From an uncultured Myxococcales bacterium (GTDB lineage: Bacteria; Myxococcota_A; Bradymonadia; Bradymonadales; Bradymonadaceae): a stretch of 16,345 nucleotides of DNA. The DNA lies in contig CAJXPN010000011.1 in the NCBI GenBank assembly GCA_913058025.1, forward strand, positions 1 to 16,345, read 5' to 3'. Position 1 is the first letter of the stretch. Each line of letters opens with the position of its first letter. The position numbers and the translations under genes are program-made. The notes below the pieces were generated by a model. That model worked only from the letters and a program-made list of their open reading frames with translations, was not told where the DNA came from and ran no database searches. Positions 7,446 through 15,600 of the stretch are shown here, piece by piece.

Positions 7446-8396
7446 TGTGTTGAGCGTGCCTCCAAAATGCGTGAAGATGTTCGGAAGTGATGGCCTCGAG
7501 GCCTTGAGCAATCGCACGGCGAAGTTCTGGGAGGTTGGTTGCTCCGAGCCTTCGAAGATGACGCTTGAGCAGGCTGAACATCTCCTCGATCGGATTGCTC
7601 TCAGGTGAGTACGCGGGTTGAAAGAGCAGTATTCCACCAGCCGCGTGGAGCCCGTCATAGGCTTGCTGATCGTAGTGAATGTTGAGGTTGTCGAGCTGAA
7701 TCCACTGACCTTTCGACAGTTTGGGTGCCACATCCTCCACGCAAAACGCTCTCCAATCCTGGAGCGTCATCCCGCCTCGAACCAAACGCTGAGCCAAGAC
7801 ACCTTCGAGCGTCATCGCGACTATCAAGGTGTGCCGTCGGTACTTCCGCCTCCGGCTCTGCCACACGCGTTGACCTCGAGGAGCACGGCCTCGCGTGCGC
7901 GTCATATCCATGTAGGTCGCCGTTTCATCGACCCAAACCATCGACTCTCCATGTCGTGCGAGTGCCTCGAGCATGAGCTGCTTGAACACCCACCTCGACG
8001 CGACCACATCCCCACGCTTCTGGCGTGAATCTATGTATGCCTTTTTTTGAGCGGGAGTTCCATTTCCGCCAGAACTCTAGACAGTTGAGATGGGTCGATC
8101 TGGATGTCGAACTCATCGAGGAGGCGGCCGGCGAGCTCTCGGTTGAACAGATCGGGTTGTTCGGTGAGCCAGTCTCGAAGGGCTTTGCGATGCTCTTCGA
8201 AGATCTTCTGAGTCGAACGACCACCAGAGTGAGGCAACGGAGCGAGGTCTTCGCCGCATTGCTCGAGTGCTCGCCATCGGACGAGCGACTGAATCGAAAC
8301 CCCGAAGATGCGGGCGATGTCGGCCAGCGTCCCTTCTCCGCGTTCATAGGCATCCAGGGCGGCGCGACGCATCTCGACAGGCACTGGCTTGGCCAT
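7429..8396 (-). CDS. IS630-family transposase (OrfAB, -1 frameshift product)
   Basis: This is the DDE transposase that cuts and reinserts its own element. Reading from ATG 8396, the zero frame is used to the A7 run at 8042-8048, then the -1 frame to a TAG at 7429-7431, giving about 322 aa, normal for IS630. The N-terminus (about 1-60) has a helix-turn-helix (TLADIARIFGVSIQSLVRWR). After the shift the product reads KKKAYIDSRQKRGDV, the expected linker. Catalytic residues are Asp in WVDET, Asp in IQLDNLNIHYD, and Glu in YSPESNPIEE. AGGAGG-type purines at 8402-8406 lie 5 nt before the start. The second reading frame alone is open from a GTG at 8007. All three catalytic acidic residues are intact. 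Confidence 0.88.
8031..8396 (-). CDS. IS630 OrfA, unshifted HTH product
   Basis: If ribosomes do not shift, translation stops at the TAG at 8031-8033, three codons past the A7 run, giving a 121-aa protein that holds only the helix-turn-helix DNA-binding region and linker. In IS elements with this layout the short product commonly represses or competes with the full transposase. That regulatory role is known for such IS families in general, not shown here. Confidence 0.75.
   Translation of the reverse strand: MAKPVPVEMRRAALDAYERGEGTLADIARIFGVSIQSLVRWRALEQCGEDLAPLPHSGGRSTQKIFEEHRKALRDWLTEQPDLFNRELAGRLLDEFDIQIDPSQLSRVLAEMELPLKKRHT
8042..8048 (-). promoter_or_regulatory. A7 slippery site for -1 ribosomal frameshift
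   Basis: On the - strand the sequence is CTC AAA AAA AGG in the zero frame, i.e. A-AAA-AAA-G. Slipping back one base joins OrfA to the catalytic frame exactly as the conserved protein pattern requires. The alternative is a real frameshift mutation in the run. Confidence 0.75.
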
Positions 8397-8458
8397 GGTA
8401 TCCTCCTTCCCAACGGCTTCGTCCCTTCAACATCCTGGATGTCACGCATCTTCCTTTG

Positions 8459-8486
8459 CAGTGCTCTTCTGCCACTCACGCCACTG
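8459..8486 (-). repeat. Right terminal inverted repeat of the IS630 element
   Basis: Read on the - strand it begins CAGTGGCGTGAGTGGCAG. It is the partner of 7418-7445 and is followed on the + strand by the duplicated TA at 8487-8488. Confidence 0.85.
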
Positions 8487-8488
8487 TA

Positions 8489-8838
8489 AGGGAGGGGCAG
8501 TGAGTACAAGACACGAAGAGAATCGGAGATCTGAAAGAGTTTGATGGGGAAGAAAGACAGCCACAACGACAGGGCGATGAGGGCTGCGAAGGGGCGGACG
8601 AGGACGCGGACATCACTCAAGACATCGACCCATCGAGGACCTCCGTTCCAATCCGGCAACTCCTTGTCCTGGCTCTTCGTGAGGCTCTGTTTTGTGTCCC
8701 TTGAGCCTTGTCGAGCCAGGGCTTTCAAGCTCGCGAGTGAGTACGCGCTGAGCACGACTTCGAACCACCGCTCGATGTGCTCCCACCTCGTCAGCCGCCA
8801 GTCATGCCACTCCAGGTCGAGCTGCTGTTCAAGGGCCT
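8489..8838 (-). pseudogene. C-terminal fragment of a DDE transposase (IS701-like pattern)
   Basis: On the - strand the frame reads FFKALEQQLDLEWHDWRLTR, then WEHIERWFEVVLSAYSLASL, then a Trp/Arg-rich end (WNGGPRWVDVLSDVRVL and LWLSFFPIKLF). This follows the order seen at the C-terminus of IS701-like transposases: an 'FF+xLKQxLGLxxYxVR' block containing the last catalytic region, then a helix of the type 'IERHxxLVxxAYSLL'. No start, HTH or first catalytic Asp is present. Upstream on this strand the frame stays open but lies antisense to another transposase fragment, so the join is at about 8800-8838. The IS630 element cuts off its 3' side. Old remnant; the family name is tentative. Confidence 0.45.
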
Positions 8839-9166
8839 TAAAGAATGCGGTTGTTTGCACCAACTGCCCTCGCGCGATGAGTCGATCGTGAAGGTGCTCA
8901 TCATGGCCGCGCTGTGCTGGATGTGTCTGGCGGGGCTGCTTCACCACGTGCTGATTCGAGCCGGCCGTGGGCGTCTTGCGCACAGCTCGAATCCTGCGGG
9001 CGTGGGGCGATGAGCTGCTCGGGGCGCTGGCTCGCCAACGTCCCTCTTTCAAGCCTCGCGATTCACTCGAACGGTTTCGAACCCAACTTCGCGACCCCAA
9101 TGATATCCGCGAACGCTCCTTCGCCATCCCTGCGTTCGTCGACTTCTCATGCGCCTTTGCGCCTTA
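8795..9166 (+). pseudogene. C-terminal IS4-type transposase fragment, frameshifted
   Basis: The + strand reads LQVELLFKGLKECGCLHQLP followed by SRDESIVKVLIMAALCWMCL, which is the IS4-family C-terminal signature (R-W-Q-I-E-L-x-F-K-x-L-K-S-x-x-x-L-D-x-L-P). The Glu in VELLFK would be the last catalytic residue. The first frame stops at 9011-9013. The likely continuation lies in another frame from about 8950 (RTARILRAWGDELLGALARQ ... RTQLRDPNDIRERSFAIP) and ends at TAA 9164-9166, so one frameshift is needed. The N-terminal two thirds are missing. The stop codon lies inside the terminal repeat of the element (9155-9179), as expected for the natural right end of an IS. Confidence 0.55.
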
Positions 9167-9179
9167 ACTGAACACGTAT
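9155..9179 (-). repeat. Right end (IRR) of the IS4-type element
   Basis: Its reverse complement begins ATACGTGTTCAGTTAAGG and matches 9768-9792 at 20 of 25 positions. It directly follows and overlaps the end of the IS4-type transposase fragment, and its outer edge abuts the glycosyltransferase fragment. Confidence 0.6.
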
Positions 9180-9767
9180 CTATGTCTGGCTTCTGCCCAA
9201 CCACGCCATCACCGGCGCGAACGCCTCAGCCCTCGCGCCGAGTTCGACGCTGTGTCGCGCCGCCGCCTCCCCGAGCGCCCACGCCAGCTCGTGGTCGGTA
9301 GTGGCCACGCGCAACGCCTCGGTCAACGCGTCCACGTCGCGAGCGCCGTACACGAGCCCCGTCTCGCCGTGGCGGACCAGCTCGCTCGACATGTCGTCGG
9401 GCACGACCACGCACAACCCCGCGGCCATCGCCTCGAGCACCGACCGGCCGAAGGGCTCCGGGCGCAGAGACGTGTGGACGAACACGTCACACGAGGCGCG
9501 GATCGCGTCGAGGTCGCGCGGGTCGCGGTGGTAGGTGACGCCCGAGGGCGCCGGCTCGGGCAGCGAGTCCGCGTCCTCGGTGCCCGCGGCCGGCAGGTAG
9601 CACAAACGCATCGGTGAGGCGTGGGCGCCGAGCCTTGCGTGGGCGTCGAGCGCGAGGTTGGCGCCCTTCCAGTGGACGAGGCTGGCGGCCCAGAGCACGT
9701 CTGATGAGCAGCCGTCGAGGGGTATTTGGGTGCGAGCGCGTCCCAGAGGCGAACCAGGGTCGCATCC
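9180..9767 (-). pseudogene. Glycosyltransferase family 1/4-type C-terminal fragment
   Basis: The - strand encodes about 195 aa of a GT-B glycosyltransferase, open from the IS edge at 9767 (GCDPGSPLGRAR...) to TAG 9180-9182. The visible parts are VLWAASLVHWKGANLALDAH (the hinge strand/helix of the nucleotide-sugar domain), VTYHRDPRDLDAIRASCDVF, and the EPFGRSVLEAMAAGLCVVVPDD motif region with its E-x7-E spacing for sugar-nucleotide binding. The whole N-terminal acceptor domain is missing. A GTG at 9698 could start a shorter ORF but would begin inside the domain. Such enzymes transfer sugars from nucleotide donors to polysaccharide or lipid acceptors. Both ends coincide with IS termini, so this is a captured fragment, almost certainly non-functional. 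GC-rich codon use suits the host. Confidence 0.8.
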
Positions 9768-9792
9768 ATACGTGAACAGTTAAGGAGTGAAG
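9768..9792 (+). repeat. Left end (IRL) of an IS4-type element
   Basis: Begins ATACGTGAACAGTTAAGG. It is the inverted partner (20 of 25) of 9155-9179. It precedes an IS4-like transposase N-terminus at 9869 and cuts the glycosyltransferase frame at its outer edge. Confidence 0.6.
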
Positions 9793-9813
9793 CCGGTGCG
9801 CAAGAATTGAAAA

Positions 9814-9874
9814 AGCCATGGAAGCGTGAGTAGATGCGGGTACTCTACCCCCCGTATCAGGACGCTCCATGGCT
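9814..9874 (+). promoter_or_regulatory. Inverted repeat enclosing the transposase start
   Basis: AGCCATGGAAGCG at 9814-9826 is complementary, with one extra base, to CGCTCCATGGCT at 9863-9874. The right arm contains the ATG of the following transposase fragment. In a transcript read in from outside, this stem would hide the start codon, a strategy known in some IS elements. Here it is an inference from the pairing only. Confidence 0.4.
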
Positions 9875-10003
9875 CACCACGATCATACCCGATTCCTCAC
9901 GCTTCTCCACACGTTCATCTCCCCGGCCGCCATTACGCTCTTGGCGCGCTGCCACGGCTGGCTCGCCGGCGACCTCGACCAGATCGACGCGCGATACTAC
10001 TGA
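9869..10003 (+). pseudogene. N-terminal stub of an IS4-type transposase
   Basis: A 44-codon frame from ATG 9869 to TGA 10001-10003 reads MAHHDHTRFLTLLHTFISPA and continues ITLLARCHGWLAGDLDQIDA. The pattern F-x-x-L-L-x-x-F-I-x-P, then L-A-R-x-x-G-W, is the usual beginning of IS4-family transposases. Nothing of the catalytic domain follows; after 10003 the sequence is the 3' flank of the - strand operon. It lies 77 nt inside an IS left end (9768-9792), the correct distance for an IS. It is probably the other end of the same IS family whose C-terminus is at 8795-9166. Confidence 0.5.
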
Positions 10004-10095
10004 ACGCGTTGCGTGACCGAACCGCGCGGTGCGAAGCAGGCGGGTAGTATCGGACACCCCATAAAGCCGCGTCCTGGTCGATGGGCGACGCGCGC

Positions 10096-10117
10096 GTATG
10101 AAGTCACTGCTTCATAC
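10096..10117 (-). terminator. Hairpin downstream of the right-hand operon
   Basis: GTATGAAG at 10096-10103 pairs perfectly with CTTCATAC at 10110-10117 around a 6-nt loop, 15 nt past the last stop codon of the - strand unit. It lacks a T-run, like the other terminators here. Confidence 0.55.
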
Positions 10118-10131
10118 CCCCACAAAGCGCC

Positions 10132-10695
10132 TCACATCCCCGACGCACCGTGGACCTCGAGGTCGATCTCATCGCACGTATCGGCAGGCTCCCATAGGTT
10201 CACCTCGCCGATGTCGCTGTAACCGGAGGGGACGTTGGGGCTCACGCGTACCTCCTGGTACACGACGTCTCCCTCGTCATCCGCGATCGACACGACGTAC
10301 TGGTACTCGCCCTTGAAGGTCGGAGGCACGCACGCCGTCGCGCGCCACGCGCCGTTCGAGTAGGTCAGCGGCAACCCGCCCTCGACGTCCAGGGGCGCGG
10401 CGTTGCCGATGAGCACCGCGGAGACCTCGTCGTCGGTCTGCTCCTCGTCGGGCAACGCGAACTCGGTCTCACAACACGCCGTCTCTTCTCCTGGAGCTGG
10501 ATCCCCGAACTCCTCGTAGTCGGGGTCCTGGAAGTCAGGGCCGTCGGAGGATTCGGGAGGGAGATCGATGGCGGGGAGCGCCCGCTCGGGACGCTCGGGC
10601 GGCGTGAAGGCGTCGTCGTCGACGGGTTGATCTTCGGGGCCACACGCGAACGAACCCAACACGAGGAGCGCGCCCATCACATACTGTCTGTTCAT
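10132..10695 (-). CDS. Lipoprotein with Ig/E-set-like domain
   Basis: This is a 187-aa exported protein. The ATG at 10695 has AGGAG at 10702-10706 and overlaps the preceding stop as ATGA. The signal peptide is short (Arg3, hydrophobic 6-16, ...SFAC18); Ser at -3 is not the usual Leu but the rest fits a lipoprotein. An acidic, Pro-rich linker follows (19-90, with CC at about 74-75). Residues about 90-180 form one beta-sandwich-like domain: VSAVLIGNAAPLDVEGGLPL, then GAWRATACVPPTFKGEYQYV and VVYQEVRVSPNVPSG. The pattern of an N-A-A-P-L-D strand, then W-R-A-T/V, then Y-x-Y-V resembles the E-set/CBM48-like fold that binds glycans or packs against partners. It is the last gene of the operon and probably works with the two proteins encoded just before it. 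Export and fold are fair; ligand unknown. Confidence 0.75.
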   Translation of the reverse strand: MNRQYVMGALLVLGSFACGPEDQPVDDDAFTPPERPERALPAIDLPPESSDGPDFQDPDYEEFGDPAPGEETACCETEFALPDEEQTDDEVSAVLIGNAAPLDVEGGLPLTYSNGAWRATACVPPTFKGEYQYVVSIADDEGDVVYQEVRVSPNVPSGYSDIGEVNLWEPADTCDEIDLEVHGASGM

Positions 10696-12686
10696 GGCAA
10701 GCTCCTGTGGTTCGGGACGATGGGCGTGGTCGTGAGGGAGTCGGCGAGATCCTTCGACGGGACACCCTCGGTGTGCGCGCGGGTGAGCTCGGTGAGCAGC
10801 GCTGGGTCGAGCTGATCGGCGGCTCTGATGAAGAGACCCGAGTTCTGCGCGAGCTCGAACGCCGCCGCGCGTGCCATCTCAGGGCGAATCCGAAGCGGGT
10901 CGTCGGGGCGACGCTCCAGCGCACGAGACAGAAGCAGTATCAGCGACTTACGCGTCGCTATGCCAGGCCGCCTGGCGAGGTCGTCGAGCGCGAGGCGGAG
11001 CACCCCGTCCCCCGGGTCGCTGCCGGCGTCGTAGGTCTGACGCTCGAGCGTGTCGTAGAGCTCGCGCTTGACCTGGAGGCTCGTCTCCCGGCGAAGCCAC
11101 GCCTCGACAAACGCGTCGGAGTCGCGAGGGATCATGCGTCGGAAGACGCGCGCGGCGGCCTTGCGCATGCGACGATCCGGGTGACCCGGGATGTCGGCGA
11201 CGAGTGAGAGGTGAACCGGGTCACCCAGGTTCGCGATCGCCCCGTAGACGGGGCGTCGATCCAGAGGATCCTCGAGCCCGCTCAGCGCTCGCCGGACGGT
11301 CCGTTGCGCGACCTCCTCGACCTCGGCGTCGTCGGGTTTCTGACCTGCCATCGCCCCGAGCGCCAGGATCGACTGGCGTGCGAAGGCGCGCTCGGCCTTG
11401 GGAGAGCCCGACGCGAGCGGCGCCGAGTAGAGGCTGAGCTTCTCGGCGAGCGGGGCGCCGGTGTCCGGGCGCGCGATGAGCGCGAGGATAGCGCGGCTGC
11501 GCTGGACGACCGGAGCGTCCGCCTCGTCCATCACCCTCACTAGCGCGTCCTTGGCCTGGGCGGTCTGGGCGCCACCGAGCGCGAGGTAGGCGGTCATCTG
11601 ATCGCGATCGTCGAGGCTGCCATCACGTATCGCGGCGGCGACCTCCGAGGTCCCCTCGGGGTTGGCCTCGAGCCAGTCGCGCAGCGGCTGCCACGACGCG
11701 TGGATCGAGCCATCTTCGTGCGTGAACGCCACGTGCGCCTCGAGCGCGACCTCGACGGGGACCCCGCGTTGGGCCTCGACGCGCTCGCGTCGAGAGGCGA
11801 GCGTGGGGTCGGGGCGAGGAGACGCGATGTCCTGTGGGAGGAGATCCTCCCAGACGTACATCGCGCTCTCCACGGGTACACCCGAGAGCGCCTCGGGGGT
11901 CGCCTGCACGCGCTCGACGCGGGCGGTACGGGTCAGCGAGACGTGCTCACCCGTGAGCGTCTCTCGCAACGTCGCGCGCTCGAACCAGCCAGCCCTGTCA
12001 TGGCGAACCTCCAGCGTACTCGATCCGAGCGTGAGCGCGACCGAGCGCGCGTGTGGCCAGACCTCGTAGGCCTCGATTACTCGCCGGGTCACCAGAGTGG
12101 CGTCCTCGACCGAGGTCTCGAGCGTGGCGTCGAACTCGCCCGTGGCGTTGCTCGAGCGCAGCGACCTCGAGCTGGTGTCCCAGACGAGGTCGTGGATGTA
12201 ACCCTGCTGAGCGCGCGCGTAGCCCCGAGGCGTGGTGGCCCGGTAGGCGAAGCCTACGACCTGGCACGAGCTCGAGACCTCGAGGAGCACGGGCGCCTCC
12301 AGGCGAGCGGGGTCGAGGACGGCGGTCGATGAGACATCGGCCATGCGCGCGAGCAACAGGCTCGACCCGTCACCCGCCTCGAGCACGCGCGTGGTCAACG
12401 CGAAGGAGGTCTCGAGCGTGTTCGAGCTCGGAGCGACGTCGGAGGGGGTCAACCCCAGCGCGGCCACGTCCACGGTGGCCTCGTCTCTGGCGCGCCAGGA
12501 GTACGTGGCGACCTCGCCCTGGGTGAAGTGACACCCCGCTTCGGGGAGCTCACCCGCGGTGAAGCCTTCGGCGGGGGACCCAGAGCCCTCCCGCGTCGTC
12601 TCGTCCGTCGAGGTGAGGGTGAGCACGGCGAACGCACCGACGGCGGCGACGCTCGTGGCGATGATGAGCGTGTCTTTCGTGTTCAT
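10692..12686 (-). CDS. Exported protein with beta-rich N-half and HEAT-like C-half
   Basis: A 664-aa protein. ATG 12686 is chosen for its GGAGG at 12693-12697; it forms an ATGA overlap with the upstream stop. Its own stop overlaps the next start the same way. One hydrophobic segment (about 6-26) is a signal anchor or uncleaved signal, so most of the protein is periplasmic or outside. Residues about 50-330 are almost all strands: GEVATYSWRARDEATVDVAA, a conserved-looking LEAPVLLEVSSSCQVVGFAY, AQQGYIHDLVWD, then ETSVEDATLVTRRVIEAYEV. Residues about 335-645 are paired helices with HEAT character (AYLALGGAQTAQAKDALVRV, RRMRKAAARVFRRMIP, TRKSLILLLSRALERR). Beta-barrel plus helical solenoid, with a G-x-V-x-x-F then Q-x-G strand, is the layout of the vitellogenin/MTP N-terminal module. 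This similarity is inferred from pattern, not search. Alternative: an unrelated HEAT-repeat envelope protein. Confidence 0.75.
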   Translation of the reverse strand: MNTKDTLIIATSVAAVGAFAVLTLTSTDETTREGSGSPAEGFTAGELPEAGCHFTQGEVATYSWRARDEATVDVAALGLTPSDVAPSSNTLETSFALTTRVLEAGDGSSLLLARMADVSSTAVLDPARLEAPVLLEVSSSCQVVGFAYRATTPRGYARAQQGYIHDLVWDTSSRSLRSSNATGEFDATLETSVEDATLVTRRVIEAYEVWPHARSVALTLGSSTLEVRHDRAGWFERATLRETLTGEHVSLTRTARVERVQATPEALSGVPVESAMYVWEDLLPQDIASPRPDPTLASRRERVEAQRGVPVEVALEAHVAFTHEDGSIHASWQPLRDWLEANPEGTSEVAAAIRDGSLDDRDQMTAYLALGGAQTAQAKDALVRVMDEADAPVVQRSRAILALIARPDTGAPLAEKLSLYSAPLASGSPKAERAFARQSILALGAMAGQKPDDAEVEEVAQRTVRRALSGLEDPLDRRPVYGAIANLGDPVHLSLVADIPGHPDRRMRKAAARVFRRMIPRDSDAFVEAWLRRETSLQVKRELYDTLERQTYDAGSDPGDGVLRLALDDLARRPGIATRKSLILLLSRALERRPDDPLRIRPEMARAAAFELAQNSGLFIRAADQLDPALLTELTRAHTEGVPSKDLADSLTTTPIVPNHRSLP

Positions 12687-15600
12687 TCCCAACCTCCGAT
12701 CGACGGGAAGACGTCTTCGTAGAGCTTCTGAGAGGGGAGTACGATCCCGTCGTATTTGGCGATGACCCACTTGAGCGTGAGCCACTCGAGCAAGTTGAGG
12801 GTCGCGGCGAACTCGGCCTTGAGCAGGGTGATCTGGAAGATCGCCGACAGCGTCACGAAGTTGCGCTGAGAGCGCTGCGTGACGTTCGAGCCGTTCACGT
12901 CGAGGACGCGCTGGAGGTTGTGGATGACGTAGGAGAAGCCGGGCTTGAGCTCGAACTCGACGAAGGTCACCTCGGCGCCCAGGCAGAACAGGTTGAGGGG
13001 GTTGGGCACGCAGCCCTGGATCCCGACGCCCGCGGCGAGCGTGAGCGGAGTGGCCACGCTGAACTTGTGGTAGGTCTCGCTGTCTGCGTGGTCGTAGGTG
13101 CAGATGTACCTGTGTCTGGACGACGACGAGCCACCTGTCAGCGTGTCATCCCCCGTCTTCCAGACCACGCCCTGGTTCGTCGGGAACGCGGAGGTGCTGA
13201 AGTCGACCCCGGACCCGAAGACGCGCGAGGTGTAACCGTCGGTGTTGAACTCCCCGGTGCCCTGAGCGCGCGCGAAGGACTCGCCGTTGGAGACCCAGCG
13301 GATCTCGGTCGTCTGGTTCTTACGGCACGTGCTCGTGTTTCGGCCAATGCACCCCTCGTCGTCGACGCGGTAGGCGGCCTGGCCGCCAAGCCACAGCGAG
13401 CCAGGGAGGTTCACCGTCTCGCCGTTGGGGCCGGTGCGAAGCGTCTGGAGCTGGTCGTACTCCGCCTGGGTCGACATCTCGGCGAGGCGACCTCCCCTGT
13501 CCTGGCAAGCCTCGGACGCGTCGGCGAATGACTTCGTCTCGCTCGAGAGGACCGCGCAGTTCGTGTCGGCCGTGGAGTTGGTGTCCAGGCACGGGTACTC
13601 GTCACCATCCTCCGGTGCGAACCGGTAGGAGAGCTCGACGGTCAGGTTCGCCCCGATCGTGAACGAGATGATGACGACCACGGGGACCGGCCCGATCTGG
13701 AAGGGGATCTTGAAGCCGATGGTGAAACCGATTCCGTTCTGTTCGACCCCATAGCCCTTCTCCCACTCGGTGCGCACGGCGCCCTCCGAGTTCGTCGCGC
13801 TGAGCAGGCTGACGATCGCTTCCCAGGGGGGCTGGATCTCGAGCGTGATCTCGGGGTCGGCGCCCTGGGGGGTCGAGGCGAACGGGTTGGAGTCGTCGTC
13901 GTCCTGGTCGATGAGCTGGAAGCCCATGAACTCGCCCTGGATGCCCGCCGAGACCTCGCGCTGGTTCGACGCGTTCTTGCCTCGCGTGGTGTTCGACTGG
14001 ACGGCGTAGAGGCTGCGGGAGTCGGCGCCGTCACTGCGACCGCCGATCTGGAGCATCTCGTCGCAGTCGTCGTTGTTCTCGCGCATGTCGTTCGCGGCGA
14101 CGCGCTCACACTGGATGTCATGGAGGTTGTCGTTGCCGCCGCCGTACTTCGAATCACCGGTCTGCTTGGCGTCGAGCGAGCCCTGATAGCCCGTGGTCGA
14201 GATCTGCTCGACGGGCGTGACGAAGCGATCGAGCGTGACGACGATCGGCCGCGGGTCGGCGCGACATCCTGGCTGGAAGCCACGGATCCCGGGACCGTTG
14301 ACCGACCCGAGGAGGTCCAGGAAGGGGAGGTACGCCGAGAGGTCATCCGAGGATCGCGAGACGAGGCCACGGTAGTGGCGCTGTCTGAGCGCGAGTCGGC
14401 TCTCATCGAGGCTCAGGTAGTCGAGCGTCCAGTGGCTCGCGAGCGAGTCGACGAGAGGGTTACCGTTGGTGTCCTTCCACGTGTAGAGGATCACGTTGTC
14501 CATGCCCAACATCGGCGAGGTGGCGTTCCCGTCGTCTAGTGTCGGGAACGCCGTGAAGACCCCCGTGGCCGAGTCGATGCAGTAGGCGAGCGTGAAGGCG
14601 CGGCTGTCGTTGGTGATGTAGGAGCCGCTGTCGGGATCGGTGAACCGTTTCTTGAACGCGGTGGTGATGGGGACGTTGAGCGAGTCGCTGATGGTCGTGC
14701 TCTCGTCCGCGCCAGACAGCGCGCGCGAGCCGATCTTGTAGTGGGCAAGCTTCGTCCGCTTGTCCCTGTTGGAGGACCCTCCGATCTTGGTCCCGACGGG
14801 GACGAGGTAGAAGTCTGCCTTCATCTTCGTCGGGGCGTAGTTGTCCTTCTTGACGTTGCTGGTGTTCCACGCCTGACCGGGCCGCACGGCGCTCCCGTCG
14901 TAGCGGCTCGTGGGGTTGAATGGGTTGAAGAAGTGCGTCGAGTTGAGGTTGTTGACGTAGTACTCGTAGTCGACCGTCAGCGGCGTGTTCACGTTCGACT
15001 TCAGGCGAACGGTCAGGTCTCGGCGCGAACTGATCGCGCGAGGGCCGAGCTGGGCGAGGCGCCCGACGTCGGGCGAGGGGATGTAGACGTTGGTGATCGG
15101 ATCACCCGCCTCGCGCTGCTTGAAGAACTCCGACATCCGGTACGACGAGGTCGTCGAATCGTAGAAGAAGTTCGTGGGGTTGGGGACGCACTCGGGCTCC
15201 CGGTTGACCACGTCGTCGAGGCTCGTGGCGGTCTTGTGCCAGACCGTCTCGCCCTGGACGTCGTAGGAGACGTGGATGATGCTGCCTTCGTACTTGGTCA
15301 ACGCGTCGAAGGTCTCGGCGTCCCACCCGCCAGCCTCCCGCATCGCGTTCTGACGCGACAGGTCGTAGCCCTTGAGGTCACAGTCCTTCGACATCGGGGC
15401 GGTGAACGCGGCGCGGTACGTCTTTTGGTTCCCGGACGTCGCGACGGGGGTCGCATCCGTGTCGAGCGTGAACCCGGTGGCCACGCAACGGAAGCCCTTG
15501 TAGGTCTTTGTTCTCAGTGAGCCTTGCCCTCGGAAGACGTCCTCGATCCAGACCTTGTAGTCGAGGTCGTCAGACTCGAGCTCGTCTCCGAGGCGCACGT

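Larger units (their letters stand above)
7416..8488 (-). mobile_element. Complete IS630-family insertion sequence with TA duplication
   Basis: The element proper is 7418-8486 (1069 bp), flanked on both sides by TA (7416-7417 and 8487-8488), the target duplicated by the IS630/Tc1/mariner superfamily. The termini are 28-bp imperfect inverted repeats with 21 matches. It encodes a single transposase on the - strand whose frame must shift -1 at an A7 run. All catalytic residues are present, so it may be active. It has inserted into the end of a small host gene and beside older transposase debris, which makes it the youngest insertion here. Confidence 0.9.

Noticed and set aside
7925..9127. 400-codon - strand frame read as one protein
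   Set aside because: It joins antisense of the IS4 fragment, a real C-terminal transposase fragment and an out-of-frame reading of the IS630 OrfA. Only the middle part (about 8489-8838) looks coding.
9834..10222. Short + strand ORFs around 9834-10222
   Set aside because: They overlap the transposase stub in other frames or the operon 3' end, and show no start signal or protein-like composition.
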